Part shown: in pieces, positions 44,227 to 52,440 of the stretch
Layout: each line of letters opens with the position of its first letter
How positions within the stretch are numbered: the first letter of the stretch is position 1
Source: Terriglobia bacterium
GTDB taxonomy: Bacteria; Acidobacteriota; Terriglobia; Terriglobales; Acidobacteriaceae
Direction of reading: 5' to 3'
DNA: 64,000 nt
NCBI GenBank assembly: GCA_020073665.1
Contig: JAIQEU010000001.1
Location: 186,001 to 250,000 of the forward strand
The notes under the pieces: model-generated
Told to the model about the DNA's origin: nothing
What the model saw: the letters and a program-made list of their open reading frames with translations, nothing else
Databases searched by the model: none
Program-made: the position numbers and the translations under genes

Positions 44227-44729
44227 CCGGCAGCCTTCCGGGTGAAGTCGATCACCCAGTGTTTGGACCACGTTTTGCCTCCGTCGAGCGAACGATGACT
44301 CTCCCAGTGCGCCCTTCGCTCCGTAATTGCACTCCAGGTCAGCCGCGAGCGTACACGCTGACCTCGATCATCATCCCACTCGCCGAACAGATCAATCACT
44401 CCGTCTTTGAACCGTCCCCGCCAGACCAGAAATCCACCCGGCGAGCCTGTATCTGTCCAGGTATGCTCCCAGTACTGGGTCTGCGGATTGAAGGCGCGCA
44501 GCGACAGCCCCTGGATGGTCTCCCCCAGGTAAGGCCCCTCGAAGAACTCCAAGAACACGCAGCCATCCAGAACTTTGGTCGCCCGAAGCGTCCCCGGCCC
44601 TTCTCCCCAGCTTCCATCCGGCCGCGGAAAACGGCACACGGCCTCCCACTCCCCTTCGAGAAAGTCGAATTGGCTGGCTTCCGGCGGCCGAGTTCGTGGA
44701 CCGGATCTTAACTCTCCTGCATTCTCCAT
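44223..44729 (-). CDS. DUF1579-like protein
   Basis: 168 residues, beta-barrel type. FDFLEGEWEAVCRFPRPDG and GLSLRAFNPQTQYWEHTWTD fit the DUF1579 pattern (a lipocalin-like small-molecule or RNA-neutral barrel of unknown role). No signal peptide. GGGAGTGAG lies just before the ATG. Its stop overlaps the TTG start of the lipase-fold gene, so the two are coupled. Confidence 0.7.
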   Translation of the reverse strand: MENAGELRSGPRTRPPEASQFDFLEGEWEAVCRFPRPDGSWGEGPGTLRATKVLDGCVFLEFFEGPYLGETIQGLSLRAFNPQTQYWEHTWTDTGSPGGFLVWRGRFKDGVIDLFGEWDDDRGQRVRSRLTWSAITERRAHWESHRSLDGGKTWSKHWVIDFTRKAAG

Positions 44730-44854
44730 CTCTCACTCCCATTCCGCAGATCTGCTTTATATTCGCCTTTCCTTCGCCAATGTCAAGGCTCTTCGTTTGC
44801 TCCCCCGGTTTTTCGTTCTCCTCTTGGCCCGTCGTGCTAGAGTGTGCAGCCAAA

Positions 44855-45163
44855 ATGAACCGCATAACTCTGGGTATCCTCTGCGGCCTTGCCTTCGGAT
44901 TGCTGGATGCAGCCTTGATGCTGCCCATGTCCTTTCCCAACAAGCGTGTGGCCATTACCGGCGCGTTCCTTGACCGCTTTGCCATCGGGTTCTTGATTTG
45001 CGTGGTCGATCTGCCCCTACCCGGGTGGGCTTCCGGCCTGCTGGTGGCCTTGCTGGTCAGCCTTCCCAGCGCAGTGGTCACCAAGTCTTATGGCCCGATC
45101 CTGGGAATGGGCGCCATCGGGGGAATCATCATCGGCGTCCTCCGCGCCCGGTTCGGACACTGA
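44855..45163 (+). CDS. Small membrane protein
   Basis: 102 residues with three predicted membrane helices: ITLGILCGLAFGLLDAALML, then RFAIGFLICVVDLPLPGWAS and GPILGMGAIGGIIIGVL. The ATG at 44855 is chosen because the longer reading upstream overlaps divergent promoter space and is not protein-like. Function unknown. Confidence 0.65.
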   Translation: MNRITLGILCGLAFGLLDAALMLPMSFPNKRVAITGAFLDRFAIGFLICVVDLPLPGWASGLLVALLVSLPSAVVTKSYGPILGMGAIGGIIIGVLRARFGH

Positions 45164-45212
45164 TTTTCAACAAAGAACCCGGCCGGAGCCAAAGAGAACT
45201 GCAGGGCACAGA

Positions 45213-45245
45213 ACCTTCGTGAAACTTCGTGTCCTTGGTGGTTGA
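45213..45245. repeat. CTTCGTG-type repeat
   Basis: ACCTTCGTGAAACTTCGTGT followed by CCTTGGTGGTT in the 215-bp gap before the sigma factor. Same family as 3468. The rest of this gap shows a TAGAAT box at 45319-45324 and nothing else clear. Confidence 0.55.
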
Positions 45246-45378
45246 TCGCCTTCTTTCGGACACCGCCCGCGCCGCGTCCCTTTTTCGACCTTTCTTCGCC
45301 CCCTCTTTACACCCCTGCTAGAATGCCTTGTCTCTTCCTTTTCAAGAACTTTTGACCCCACAAAAACGTATCTGTAAT

Positions 45379-46059
45379 GTGGTGTCGAGCTTGGCGATTA
45401 GTATCGAATTGCACGGCCAGTTCCAAGCTGCAAAACCCAGGATTTCCGGGGAGTTTCGGTTGGAAGACGCCCAGGTCGTTGCCCTCTTGGTCCGTCGCTG
45501 CATTGCCGGCGACGCCGTGGCTTGGGAAGAAATCGTTCAGAAGTATCACCGGCGCATTTACAACATCTGCTATCGCTTTGCGGGCTCGGGCGATGATGCC
45601 CAGGATCTGACCCAGGAAGTCTTCATCAAAATGTACCGGACACTGAATACTTACGATGTCGAGCGTGGCGCTTTCATGACCTGGGTGACCACGGTCACCC
45701 GCAACCTGCTGGTGGACCATTTCCGCAAGACCAAGCAGGACCGCGTGACCGACTCGCTCGATGCCGCCCCTTCCGAGCACCAAGACGCCATGCCCCTCAG
45801 CGAACAGATCCACGACAAATCGCAGCCGCCAGATGCCCGCGTCCAGAGCCGGGAAACCAGCGAAACCGTGCATAAGGCGTTGCAAAAACTCTCTCCCGAA
45901 CTGCGGGAAGCCGTCATCCTGCGGGACCTCCAGGACCTGGACTACAGGGAAATTGCTGCAGTTCTAAGAGTTCCTGAGGGTACCGTAAAATCCAGAATAA
46001 ACCGCGGGCGTGCGGAACTTGCGCGCCTGCTTACACGTACATATAGGCAGGTGATGTGA
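45379..46059 (+). CDS. ECF-type RNA polymerase sigma factor
   Basis: 226 residues from GTG 45379; the true start is uncertain (TTG 45328 is possible; conserved sequence begins ~25 residues in). Region 2: DLTQEVFIKMYRTLNTYD and FMTWVTTVTRNLLVDHFRK. Region 4: LSPELREAVILRDLQDLDYR then EIAAVLRVPEGTVKSRINRG. It directs RNA polymerase to a specific regulon. The next gene encodes its likely anti-sigma factor and overlaps its stop (TGATG). Confidence 0.92.
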   Translation: MVSSLAISIELHGQFQAAKPRISGEFRLEDAQVVALLVRRCIAGDAVAWEEIVQKYHRRIYNICYRFAGSGDDAQDLTQEVFIKMYRTLNTYDVERGAFMTWVTTVTRNLLVDHFRKTKQDRVTDSLDAAPSEHQDAMPLSEQIHDKSQPPDARVQSRETSETVHKALQKLSPELREAVILRDLQDLDYREIAAVLRVPEGTVKSRINRGRAELARLLTRTYRQVM

Positions 46060-46790
46060 TGCCAGGCGAAAGCAAAAACGGTATGCAGTGCGCGGAGTTT
46101 GACGCTCTTCTGAATGACGCCCTCGACCACACTCTGAGCGCGTCCAAAATGGAGAGCTTCCAGGCTCACGCCCGGGTGTGCCCGGTCTGCAGTCTGCTCA
46201 AGGCGGAAGCCGAGGAAGGCCAGCGCTGGATGAAGTCGCTGGCCGAAGTCGAGCCCCCCGCCAACCTGGTACACAACATTCTGGCCGCCACCACCGGACG
46301 CGAAAGCGCCCAGGTCAAACTCGCCACCCCGAAACCTTCGTGGATTGACTCGCTAACCGCGTGGTTGCGCCCTACCTTCACGGTGGCACGCCAGCCCCGC
46401 TTCGTCATGTCGTTTGGCATGGTCTTCTTCTCCCTCTCGGCCGTACTCAGCCTGTCGGGAGTCAAGGCCAGCGATGTCAGCCACGTTGACCTGCGCCCCG
46501 CTGCGGTGCGGCGCTCCTACTACGAGACTTCCGGCAAGGTCATCAAGTATTACGAAAACATTCGCTTCGTGTATGAAATCGAATCGCGGGTGCGTGACTT
46601 CAAACGCGCCACCACCCCCGCCGAACCCGCTCCCGAAGAGCAGAACAAAGAACGCAAGAACGATACCAGTGGACAGCCTGAACAACGCCAGGAACGCAAC
46701 TACAGCCAGGGAGAAAATCAACCTGTGTTAGCTTCTCTACCCGACGATCCACCTGTAGTGACGATGACCACTTACAGGAGGTTTGTATGA
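46059..46790 (+). CDS. Zinc-finger anti-sigma factor, single membrane pass
   Basis: 243 residues. The N-terminal anti-sigma zinc finger has Cys11, then HARVCPVC, i.e. H-x3-C-x2-C. One membrane segment is near residues 115-135 (FVMSFGMVFFSLSAVLSLSG). The remaining ~100 residues are extracytoplasmic, charged and Glu/Gln-rich. ATG 46059 overlaps the sigma stop; a GTG at 46056 is the alternative. By position and domain it holds the sigma factor inactive until a signal at the envelope. Confidence 0.85.
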   Translation: MPGESKNGMQCAEFDALLNDALDHTLSASKMESFQAHARVCPVCSLLKAEAEEGQRWMKSLAEVEPPANLVHNILAATTGRESAQVKLATPKPSWIDSLTAWLRPTFTVARQPRFVMSFGMVFFSLSAVLSLSGVKASDVSHVDLRPAAVRRSYYETSGKVIKYYENIRFVYEIESRVRDFKRATTPAEPAPEEQNKERKNDTSGQPEQRQERNYSQGENQPVLASLPDDPPVVTMTTYRRFV

Positions 46791-47743
46791 ACTGCGCCAA
46801 TCATCCCGAAACTGTTTCCGCGGCCTTCTGCCGCACCTGCGGAAAACCGCTGTGCGCAACCTGCACCCGTGACGTCCGCGGCGTGATCTACTGCGAAAGC
46901 TGCCTGGCAGCCCGCATGGAAGGAACTACTCCGCCACCAACCGTGTACCAGCCGGTCATGGATCAAGGCATGGGCTTGAAGGTCCCACCCATTCCCGGCC
47001 CGGGACCTAGCCCCGGCCTAGCCGGTGTCCTCTCGATATTTCCGGGTGTCGGAGCAGTCTATGCAGGACAGTACGTCAAGGGCGTTGTGCACATGGGAAT
47101 TGCCATCGCCATCATTTGGGCGCTTTCTAGCGGGGCGGAAAGCGGGGCCGCTGTTGTCCTGGGCTTGAGCCTGGGATTTTTTTGGATTTATCAGATGATC
47201 GACGCTGTCCGTTCCGCCAAGGCCATCCAGATGGGTCAGCCTGCACCTGATCCGTTCGGCCTCGCCAACACGTTCGGAGCCGGCGAGAAAGTAGACACCA
47301 CAAAGATTCCGGTCGGCGCACTGGTCCTCATCGGTCTGGGCGCGCTCTTCCTGCTGCACAACATGGGCGTGTGGTTTTTCAGCTTCAATCGCTTTTGGCC
47401 GCTGATTCTGATTGGCATTGGTGGCTGGCTGTTTGCCCGCCGCTGGGGCCTCATCGGAAACGATATCGCCTACGACTGCGACCGCTGCCGTGCCCGCGGC
47501 ATGGTTGGCCCTGCGGTCCTTGTGACTCTGGGCCTGTTGTTCCTGCTGGAGCAGACCGACGTCATTTCCTTCGGTCGCACCTGGCCAATGCTGCTGGTCG
47601 TGATCGGCCTGGTGAAAGTCCTGCAAGGCAATGCTTCCACCGTCGGCCATAACGAAGGACTGCCGCCCGCCCCCGGGCCTGGTCCAACGGCTACGGTCAC
47701 TCCCGAAGTTCAGCCGCCATCCAGTGAGGTGCCCCATGGCTAG
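46787..47743 (+). CDS. B-box zinc-finger membrane protein with LiaF-like segments
   Basis: 318 residues. The N-terminus MNCANHPETVSAAFCRTCGK continues as PLCATC and VIYCESC, a B-box-type zinc finger. It is followed by a TM2-like pair of helices (VLSIFPGVGAVYAGQYVKGV) and two DUF5668-like helix pairs (VLIGLGALFLLHNMGVWFFS; VTLGLLFLLEQTDVISFGRT). The ATGA at 46787-46790 couples it to the anti-sigma gene. Likely a membrane partner of the sigma pathway. Confidence 0.8.
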   Translation: MNCANHPETVSAAFCRTCGKPLCATCTRDVRGVIYCESCLAARMEGTTPPPTVYQPVMDQGMGLKVPPIPGPGPSPGLAGVLSIFPGVGAVYAGQYVKGVVHMGIAIAIIWALSSGAESGAAVVLGLSLGFFWIYQMIDAVRSAKAIQMGQPAPDPFGLANTFGAGEKVDTTKIPVGALVLIGLGALFLLHNMGVWFFSFNRFWPLILIGIGGWLFARRWGLIGNDIAYDCDRCRARGMVGPAVLVTLGLLFLLEQTDVISFGRTWPMLLVVIGLVKVLQGNASTVGHNEGLPPAPGPGPTATVTPEVQPPSSEVPHG

Positions 47744-49205
47744 CCCGGTGCAAGTTCCTCCGCCTCGGCAGCGCCGTTCGTTTGCCGGACCGCTGGTCCT
47801 GATTGTTGTCGGCACATGCCTGCTGCTCGCCAACATGGGCGTACTGCAGTGGCACCACCTGGGCCTATGGTTCGCGCGCTTCTGGCCGCTGCTCATCATT
47901 CTCTGGGGCATAGTGAAGCTGATCGAATACCAGCAGGCGCAAAAAGAAGGTGTGCGCCCGCGCGGCATTGGCGCCGGCGGCGTTTTTCTCCTAATCGTGC
48001 TGATCGTGTTCGGCATGGCCGCCAGCCAGGCTGCCCGCTTCAACTGGAAGGCCCTTCAGGACGAGGCCGGCATTGACGATAACAATTTCGTCTGGTTCGG
48101 GGAGAACTACAACTACGACGACCAGCTGCAGCAAGCCTTCCCTGCCAACTCGAATCTGCATATCGTCACTGAGCGCGGCGCAGTCAACCTCAATGCCTCG
48201 ACCGACGACCAGATCCATGTCAGCGTCCACAAACGCATCACCGCCGAAAACCAGTCCGACGCCGACAAATGGAACGCCGGCACCAAGCCCCAGATCAGCG
48301 TCAGCGGCCAGACCATAACCCTCAACGCCAATACCCAGGGAGCGGGCGATCACCGCGTCACCACCGACATGGACGTTGCCATTCCGCGCAAAGCCTCAGT
48401 CGTCATCTCCTCGCGTCATGGCGATGTGAGCGTGATGGGCCGCGATGGCGACCTGGAAATTTCGCACCAGCACGGCAGCGTTTCTACCACCGACATCAAC
48501 GGCAAAGTCGCACTGTCGCTGCACAGCAGTTCAGCCCGGGTCTCCCAGGTCAGCGGCGATGTGTCCGTCGACGGCGGCGGCGATGACATTTCTCTCGAGG
48601 ACATCAAGGGCGCGGCCCACGTGAACGGCGAATTTGACAGCCTCAAGTTTGCCCGCGTAGCCAGCACGGTCGGCTTCAAGTCAGCGCGTACCGATATGGA
48701 GTTCGCGAAACTCAACGGCGATCTCGACATGGACTCCGGCGATTTGCGGGCCAGCGACGTCGTTGGGCCGTTCCGCCTGCGCACCCGCTCCAAGGATGTC
48801 CGCCTGAACGGCATCAGCGGTGACGTGCGGCTGCAGGATGAAAACAGCTCCATCGAACTGCGGGTCAGCAAGCTGGGCAGCATGCAGGTGGAGAATCGGA
48901 AGGGTGATATCCAGATTTACCTGCCGGAAAAAGCCGCCTTCCAGCTGGACGCTCGGACCCAGCGCGGCGAGATCCAGTCCGATTTCGCCCAACTGAAAAT
49001 CAACAACGACAACGAGAACGGAACCGCCAGCGGCAGCGTCGGCGAAAACGGTCCCCACCTGGTGGTGACCAACGATCGCGGCACCATCGAACTGCGCAAA
49101 GGCTCGGTCATGGTGGAAGCGCCGGCCCCCCCCACGCCGCCCAATGCCCCCAAGGCGCCACACCTGCCCGCCCCCAAGGCCCCAGTACAGCCAACAGAAA
49201 ACTAA
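47736..49205 (+). CDS. DUF4097-type beta-helix protein with N-terminal LiaF-like membrane segment
   Basis: 489 residues. Two N-terminal membrane helices (FAGPLVLIVVGTCLLLANMG and the second near residues 70-90) of the DUF5668 type, then an exported right-handed beta-helix or repeat sheet. That part has many short strands ending in D/G turns (VVISSRHGDVSVMGRDGDLE, SGDVRLQDENSSIELRVSKL), typical of DUF4097 putative adhesins. The C-terminus is Pro/Ala-rich. ATG 47736 overlaps the previous gene by 8 bp and has GAGGT upstream. Last gene of the sigma operon. Confidence 0.83.
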   Translation: MASPVQVPPPRQRRSFAGPLVLIVVGTCLLLANMGVLQWHHLGLWFARFWPLLIILWGIVKLIEYQQAQKEGVRPRGIGAGGVFLLIVLIVFGMAASQAARFNWKALQDEAGIDDNNFVWFGENYNYDDQLQQAFPANSNLHIVTERGAVNLNASTDDQIHVSVHKRITAENQSDADKWNAGTKPQISVSGQTITLNANTQGAGDHRVTTDMDVAIPRKASVVISSRHGDVSVMGRDGDLEISHQHGSVSTTDINGKVALSLHSSSARVSQVSGDVSVDGGGDDISLEDIKGAAHVNGEFDSLKFARVASTVGFKSARTDMEFAKLNGDLDMDSGDLRASDVVGPFRLRTRSKDVRLNGISGDVRLQDENSSIELRVSKLGSMQVENRKGDIQIYLPEKAAFQLDARTQRGEIQSDFAQLKINNDNENGTASGSVGENGPHLVVTNDRGTIELRKGSVMVEAPAPPTPPNAPKAPHLPAPKAPVQPTEN

Positions 49206-49395
49206 GAACAGTAGTCAGCGGGAATTGGGTTGTTCGCTGACTACTGACTACTCGCTACTGACTGCCGTTTTCCTCTGTGTCCTCCGCGTCCTCTGTGGTT
49301 CAAGGTTCGCTCCTCTGCGTCCCTTGCGGTCTTCACTTCGAGCTTCGCCCAGGGCGAGGTATCTTGCTGACTACCGACTGCTGACTACTGCCTTT
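49206..49395. repeat. GACTACTG units and CCTCTGTG-type repeats
   Basis: The 228-bp gap holds CTGACTACTGACTACTCGCT and a second GACTACCGACTGCTGACTAC copy near 49371-49390, flanking CCTCTGTGTCCTCCGCGTCC units (49268-49336). No ORF of coding quality. Same families as elsewhere in the window. Confidence 0.5.
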
Positions 49396-49433
49396 GATTA
49401 GTGCTAGTTTGTACGCAGGAGGAGATCCCGACC

Positions 49434-49883
49434 ATGCTGCGAATCATCTTCATCGGTACCCTGGTGCTGGGAATGCTTTTGCTGGTCGCGGCGCAACACA
49501 GGCCCCAGGCCGGGGCCGACGAAACCCTGATCCTGGCTCTGGAGAGCGCCTGGAACCAGGCCGAGCTGCACCACGATGCCAAGGCCGCCGCCGACATCAT
49601 GGCCGATACCTTCATCAGCGTCGATCACCACGGCAAGCTCCTGAACAAGGCCCAGTACCTGGCCGATCTCAAGGACGAGACTTTCCGCCCCGAGCAGATC
49701 TCCAACGAAAACCCCAAAGTCTACATGTACGGCAACACCGCCATCGTCACCAGCGCCTACCGCACCAAGGGCACCGACTCCGGCCAGCCCTTCGTCCATC
49801 ACGGCCGTTTCACCGATACCTGGGTGAAGCTGGATGGCAAATGGATCTGCGTGGCCGACCAGGAAACCCTGATCGGCAAGTAG
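49434..49883 (+). CDS. DUF4440 / NTF2-like secreted protein
   Basis: 149 residues with a signal peptide (IIFIGTLVLGMLLLVAAQ). The NTF2-like fold is seen as ILALESAWNQAELHHDAKAA, then FISVDHHGKLLNKAQYLADL, and a final strand KWICVADQETLIGK. AGGAGGAG near 49418-49424 supports ATG 49434. Ligand or reaction unknown. A second DUF4440 protein of the same length lies at 51837. Confidence 0.82.
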   Translation: MLRIIFIGTLVLGMLLLVAAQHRPQAGADETLILALESAWNQAELHHDAKAAADIMADTFISVDHHGKLLNKAQYLADLKDETFRPEQISNENPKVYMYGNTAIVTSAYRTKGTDSGQPFVHHGRFTDTWVKLDGKWICVADQETLIGK

Positions 49884-49920
49884 TTCCTCTGCGTCCTCAG
49901 CGTCCCCTGCGGTTTTCATT
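49884..49920. repeat. CCTCTGCGTCCTCAGCGTC repeat
   Basis: TTCCTCTGCGTCCTCAGCGT continuing to CCCCTGCGGTTTTCATT, placed right after the DUF4440 stop. Nearly the same as the unit at the end of gcvT (8836-8870). Confidence 0.55.
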
Positions 49921-49959
49921 TAGGCCCACACCCATGTTATGTTCAATTTTCTCTAACTC

Positions 49960-50472
49960 ATGATCCGTTCCTACAAAGGCATCTCCCCCACCATCCCGGA
50001 GTCCTGCTACGTCGACGCCTCGGCCCAGATCATCGGCGATGTCGTGCTCGGCGAGCATGCCAGCGTCTGGATGAACGCCGTCCTGCGCGGCGACGTCCAT
50101 TCCATCCGCATCGGCGCGCACTCCAATATCCAGGACTGCAGTATCCTGCACGGGATGAAGCAGCAGTACGGCGTTTTCGTCGGCGAATACGTCACCGTCG
50201 GGCACTCGGTAACGTTACACGGCTGCACCATCGAGGACCGCTGCCTGATCGGCATGGGATCGATTATCCTGAACGGTGCCCGCATCGGCGCCGGCTCAAT
50301 CATCGCGGCGGGCACGCTGATTCCCGAAAACACCGTCGTCGAACCAATGTCCCTCTGGCTCGGCTCTCCCGGCAAGCTCCACCGCAAGCTGGGCGAGCGC
50401 GACCAGGAGATAATCCTGCGCTATGCCAGGAACTATTTGGAGTACAAAGAAGCGTATTTGAATGAAGAGTAA
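49960..50472 (+). CDS. Gamma-carbonic anhydrase family protein (left-handed beta-helix)
   Basis: 170 residues of hexapeptide repeats (IIGDVVLGEHASVWMNAVLR, GDVHSIRIGAHSNIQDCSIL). Metal-ligand-type His residues occur in GAHSNIQD, ILHG and VGHSVTLHGC, the three positions used by gamma carbonic anhydrases. Many YrdA/PaaY-type members have weak or thioesterase-linked activity. 27 bp upstream of hisS on the same strand. Confidence 0.88.
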   Translation: MIRSYKGISPTIPESCYVDASAQIIGDVVLGEHASVWMNAVLRGDVHSIRIGAHSNIQDCSILHGMKQQYGVFVGEYVTVGHSVTLHGCTIEDRCLIGMGSIILNGARIGAGSIIAAGTLIPENTVVEPMSLWLGSPGKLHRKLGERDQEIILRYARNYLEYKEAYLNEE

Positions 50473-50499
50473 TAGGTGAAGACGGACGACTGACGACTG

Positions 50500-51780
50500 A
50501 TGATCAAAGCCATCCGCGGAACTCGCGACCTGCTCCCGCCTGACACGGCGCTGTGGAATTTTGTCGAAGCCGCCGCCCGCGACGTGTTCCGCGCCTACAA
50601 TTTTCACGAGATCCGCACTCCCATCTTCGAGGAAACCCAGCTCTTCTCGCGCTCGGTTGGCGAAGATACCGACATCGTTTCGAAAGAGATGTACACCTGG
50701 GAAGATCGCGGTCGCGCCCAATCCGAAAAAGGCCAGTCGATCACCCTGCGCCCGGAGAATACCGCCGGCGTGGTCCGCGCCTACATCGAGCACAAGCTCT
50801 GGGAGCGCGGCCTCAACAAGCTCTACTACATCGGCCCGCAGTTCCGCCGCGAGCGCCCGCAGAAAGGACGCTACCGCCAGTTCTTCCAGATCGGCGCGGA
50901 AGCCATCGGCCCACCCACCGCCGGCAGCGAATCCCCGGCTCGCGACGCCGAAGTCCTCGAGATGCTGGCCACGTTGCTCGACCGCCTCGGCATCACCGAC
51001 TGGACGCTCGAGTTGAACTCCGTAGGCTGCCCCAACGATCGCGCCACCTATAACGAGGCCTTGAAGAACGCCCTGAAACCCGTCGCCGCTAAAATGTGCG
51101 CCGACTGCCAGCGCCGCGCCGTCACCAACCCGTTGCGGGTGTTCGACTGCAAGGTTCCCGAAGACCAGCCCATCATCGAAACGCTGCCGCGCATCAGCCA
51201 GTATCTCGACGAGCCCTGCCGCCGGCACTTTGACGCAGTACAGGGCATTCTCACCGCCGTTGGCGTGCCTTTCACCCTGAACGACCGCCTGGTCCGCGGC
51301 CTCGACTACTACACTCGCACCGCGTTTGAGTTCACTCACGGAGCGCTGGGAGCGCAGAACGCCATCCTCGGCGGAGGCCGCTATGACGGCCTTTCCGAGT
51401 CCTTGGGCGGCCCGCACGCCCCCGGCATCGGTTTCGCCATCGGCGAAGACCGCCTGGTGATGTCGCTGAAAGAATCCGCCGACGCGGTCGCGCGCAAGCC
51501 GGATGTCTACATCGCCCCGCTCGGCCCGGGAATGGATCGCGAATCCGCCCGCCTGGCCCGCGAGCTACGCCGTCATGACGTGGTCGTCGAACTGGGCGAC
51601 GAAACCTTCCGCCTGAAGAAGTCGTTCGAAAACGCCAGCAAGATGGGCGCGCGCTTCGCCCTGATCGTCGGCGAAAATGAAGTCAAAGCCGGAGCCTTCG
51701 CCCTCAAGAACCTTGAGAGCGGAGAGCAGATTTCCGTGCCCCGGGCCGAACTGGCGGCAAAGATTCAGTCTGCAAGTTAG
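50500..51780 (+). CDS. hisS: Histidyl-tRNA synthetase
   Basis: Class II synthetase, 426 residues. It starts IKAIRGTRDLLPPDTALW. Motif 2 is in LYYIGPQFRRERPQKGRYRQ, the HisA motif in LVRGLDYYTRTAFEF, and motif 3 in GIGFAIGEDRLVM. The C-terminal anticodon-binding domain (about 330-426) is complete (DVYIAPLGPGMDRESARLAR). A GACGACTGACGACTG repeat lies immediately before the ATG. Confidence 0.97.
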   Translation: MIKAIRGTRDLLPPDTALWNFVEAAARDVFRAYNFHEIRTPIFEETQLFSRSVGEDTDIVSKEMYTWEDRGRAQSEKGQSITLRPENTAGVVRAYIEHKLWERGLNKLYYIGPQFRRERPQKGRYRQFFQIGAEAIGPPTAGSESPARDAEVLEMLATLLDRLGITDWTLELNSVGCPNDRATYNEALKNALKPVAAKMCADCQRRAVTNPLRVFDCKVPEDQPIIETLPRISQYLDEPCRRHFDAVQGILTAVGVPFTLNDRLVRGLDYYTRTAFEFTHGALGAQNAILGGGRYDGLSESLGGPHAPGIGFAIGEDRLVMSLKESADAVARKPDVYIAPLGPGMDRESARLARELRRHDVVVELGDETFRLKKSFENASKMGARFALIVGENEVKAGAFALKNLESGEQISVPRAELAAKIQSAS

Positions 51781-51836
51781 CAACTGAGAACCGGGAACTG
51801 GCAACTGACAAACTCTTTTCTATTGGTGGAGCACCC

Positions 51837-52286
51837 ATGAAACCGACAGCCATCCTGATCTGCCTCCTTACTCTCTTCGCCTTCGCTCAGAACCCGGGCG
51901 CCGTTACGCCCAAGCCGCTCACGCCTTTCGAGCAAATGCTCATCGAGCAGGACAAAGCCGTCGCCCGTGCCCAGATGAAGAAAGACGTAGATTTCTTCAA
52001 GCGCACCGTGGCCGACGACTTCATGGGTATCGGCACCGACGGCAAAACTTTCGACAAGGCTGACCTGCTCGGAAACGCCCGCGAATACGATCTGCAGGAG
52101 TACACCCCCTACGACATTCGCGTGCTCCAACTTAACGACAGCGAAGCTATCGTCTCCTACGACTGCGTGGTGCGCGAGACCCAATTCGACGAAACCGCTC
52201 CCCGCTACCAGCACATCTCCAACCTCTGGGTGAAACAGGGTAACCAGTGGCGCCTCAAGTTCCAGCAAGCCACGGTGGCTCAGTAG
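51837..52286 (+). CDS. DUF4440 / NTF2-like secreted protein, second copy
   Basis: 149 residues, signal peptide MKPTAILICLLTLFAFAQ. Fold motifs: MLIEQDKAVARAQMKKDVDF, FMGIGTDGKTFDKADLL and a terminal QWRLKFQQATVAQ. Same length and fold as the gene at 49434 but little sequence identity. Preceded by an AACTGAGAACCGGGAACTGG-type degenerate repeat (51781-51812). Function unknown. Confidence 0.8.
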   Translation: MKPTAILICLLTLFAFAQNPGAVTPKPLTPFEQMLIEQDKAVARAQMKKDVDFFKRTVADDFMGIGTDGKTFDKADLLGNAREYDLQEYTPYDIRVLQLNDSEAIVSYDCVVRETQFDETAPRYQHISNLWVKQGNQWRLKFQQATVAQ

Positions 52287-52312
52287 CCGAAGCCTGCTAA
52301 GGCCTTGTTCTT

Positions 52313-52350
52313 TCGTTCCTTTGGTTTCTCTGTGTCTCTGTGGCGAAATC
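52313..52350. repeat. TCTCTGTGTCTCTGTGG repeat
   Basis: TTTCTCTGTGTCTCTGTGGC within the 154-bp gap before aspS. A TATAAT follows at 52391-52396, about 45 bp before the aspS start, without a good -35. Confidence 0.5.
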
Positions 52351-52440
52351 GGTTTTGAAGCCGGTTCAAGCGCCAACTCCCCACTCCATTTATAATTTCC
52401 AGTTCAGCTCCAAGCTAAATTTTCCACTGAAGGGCCACAC

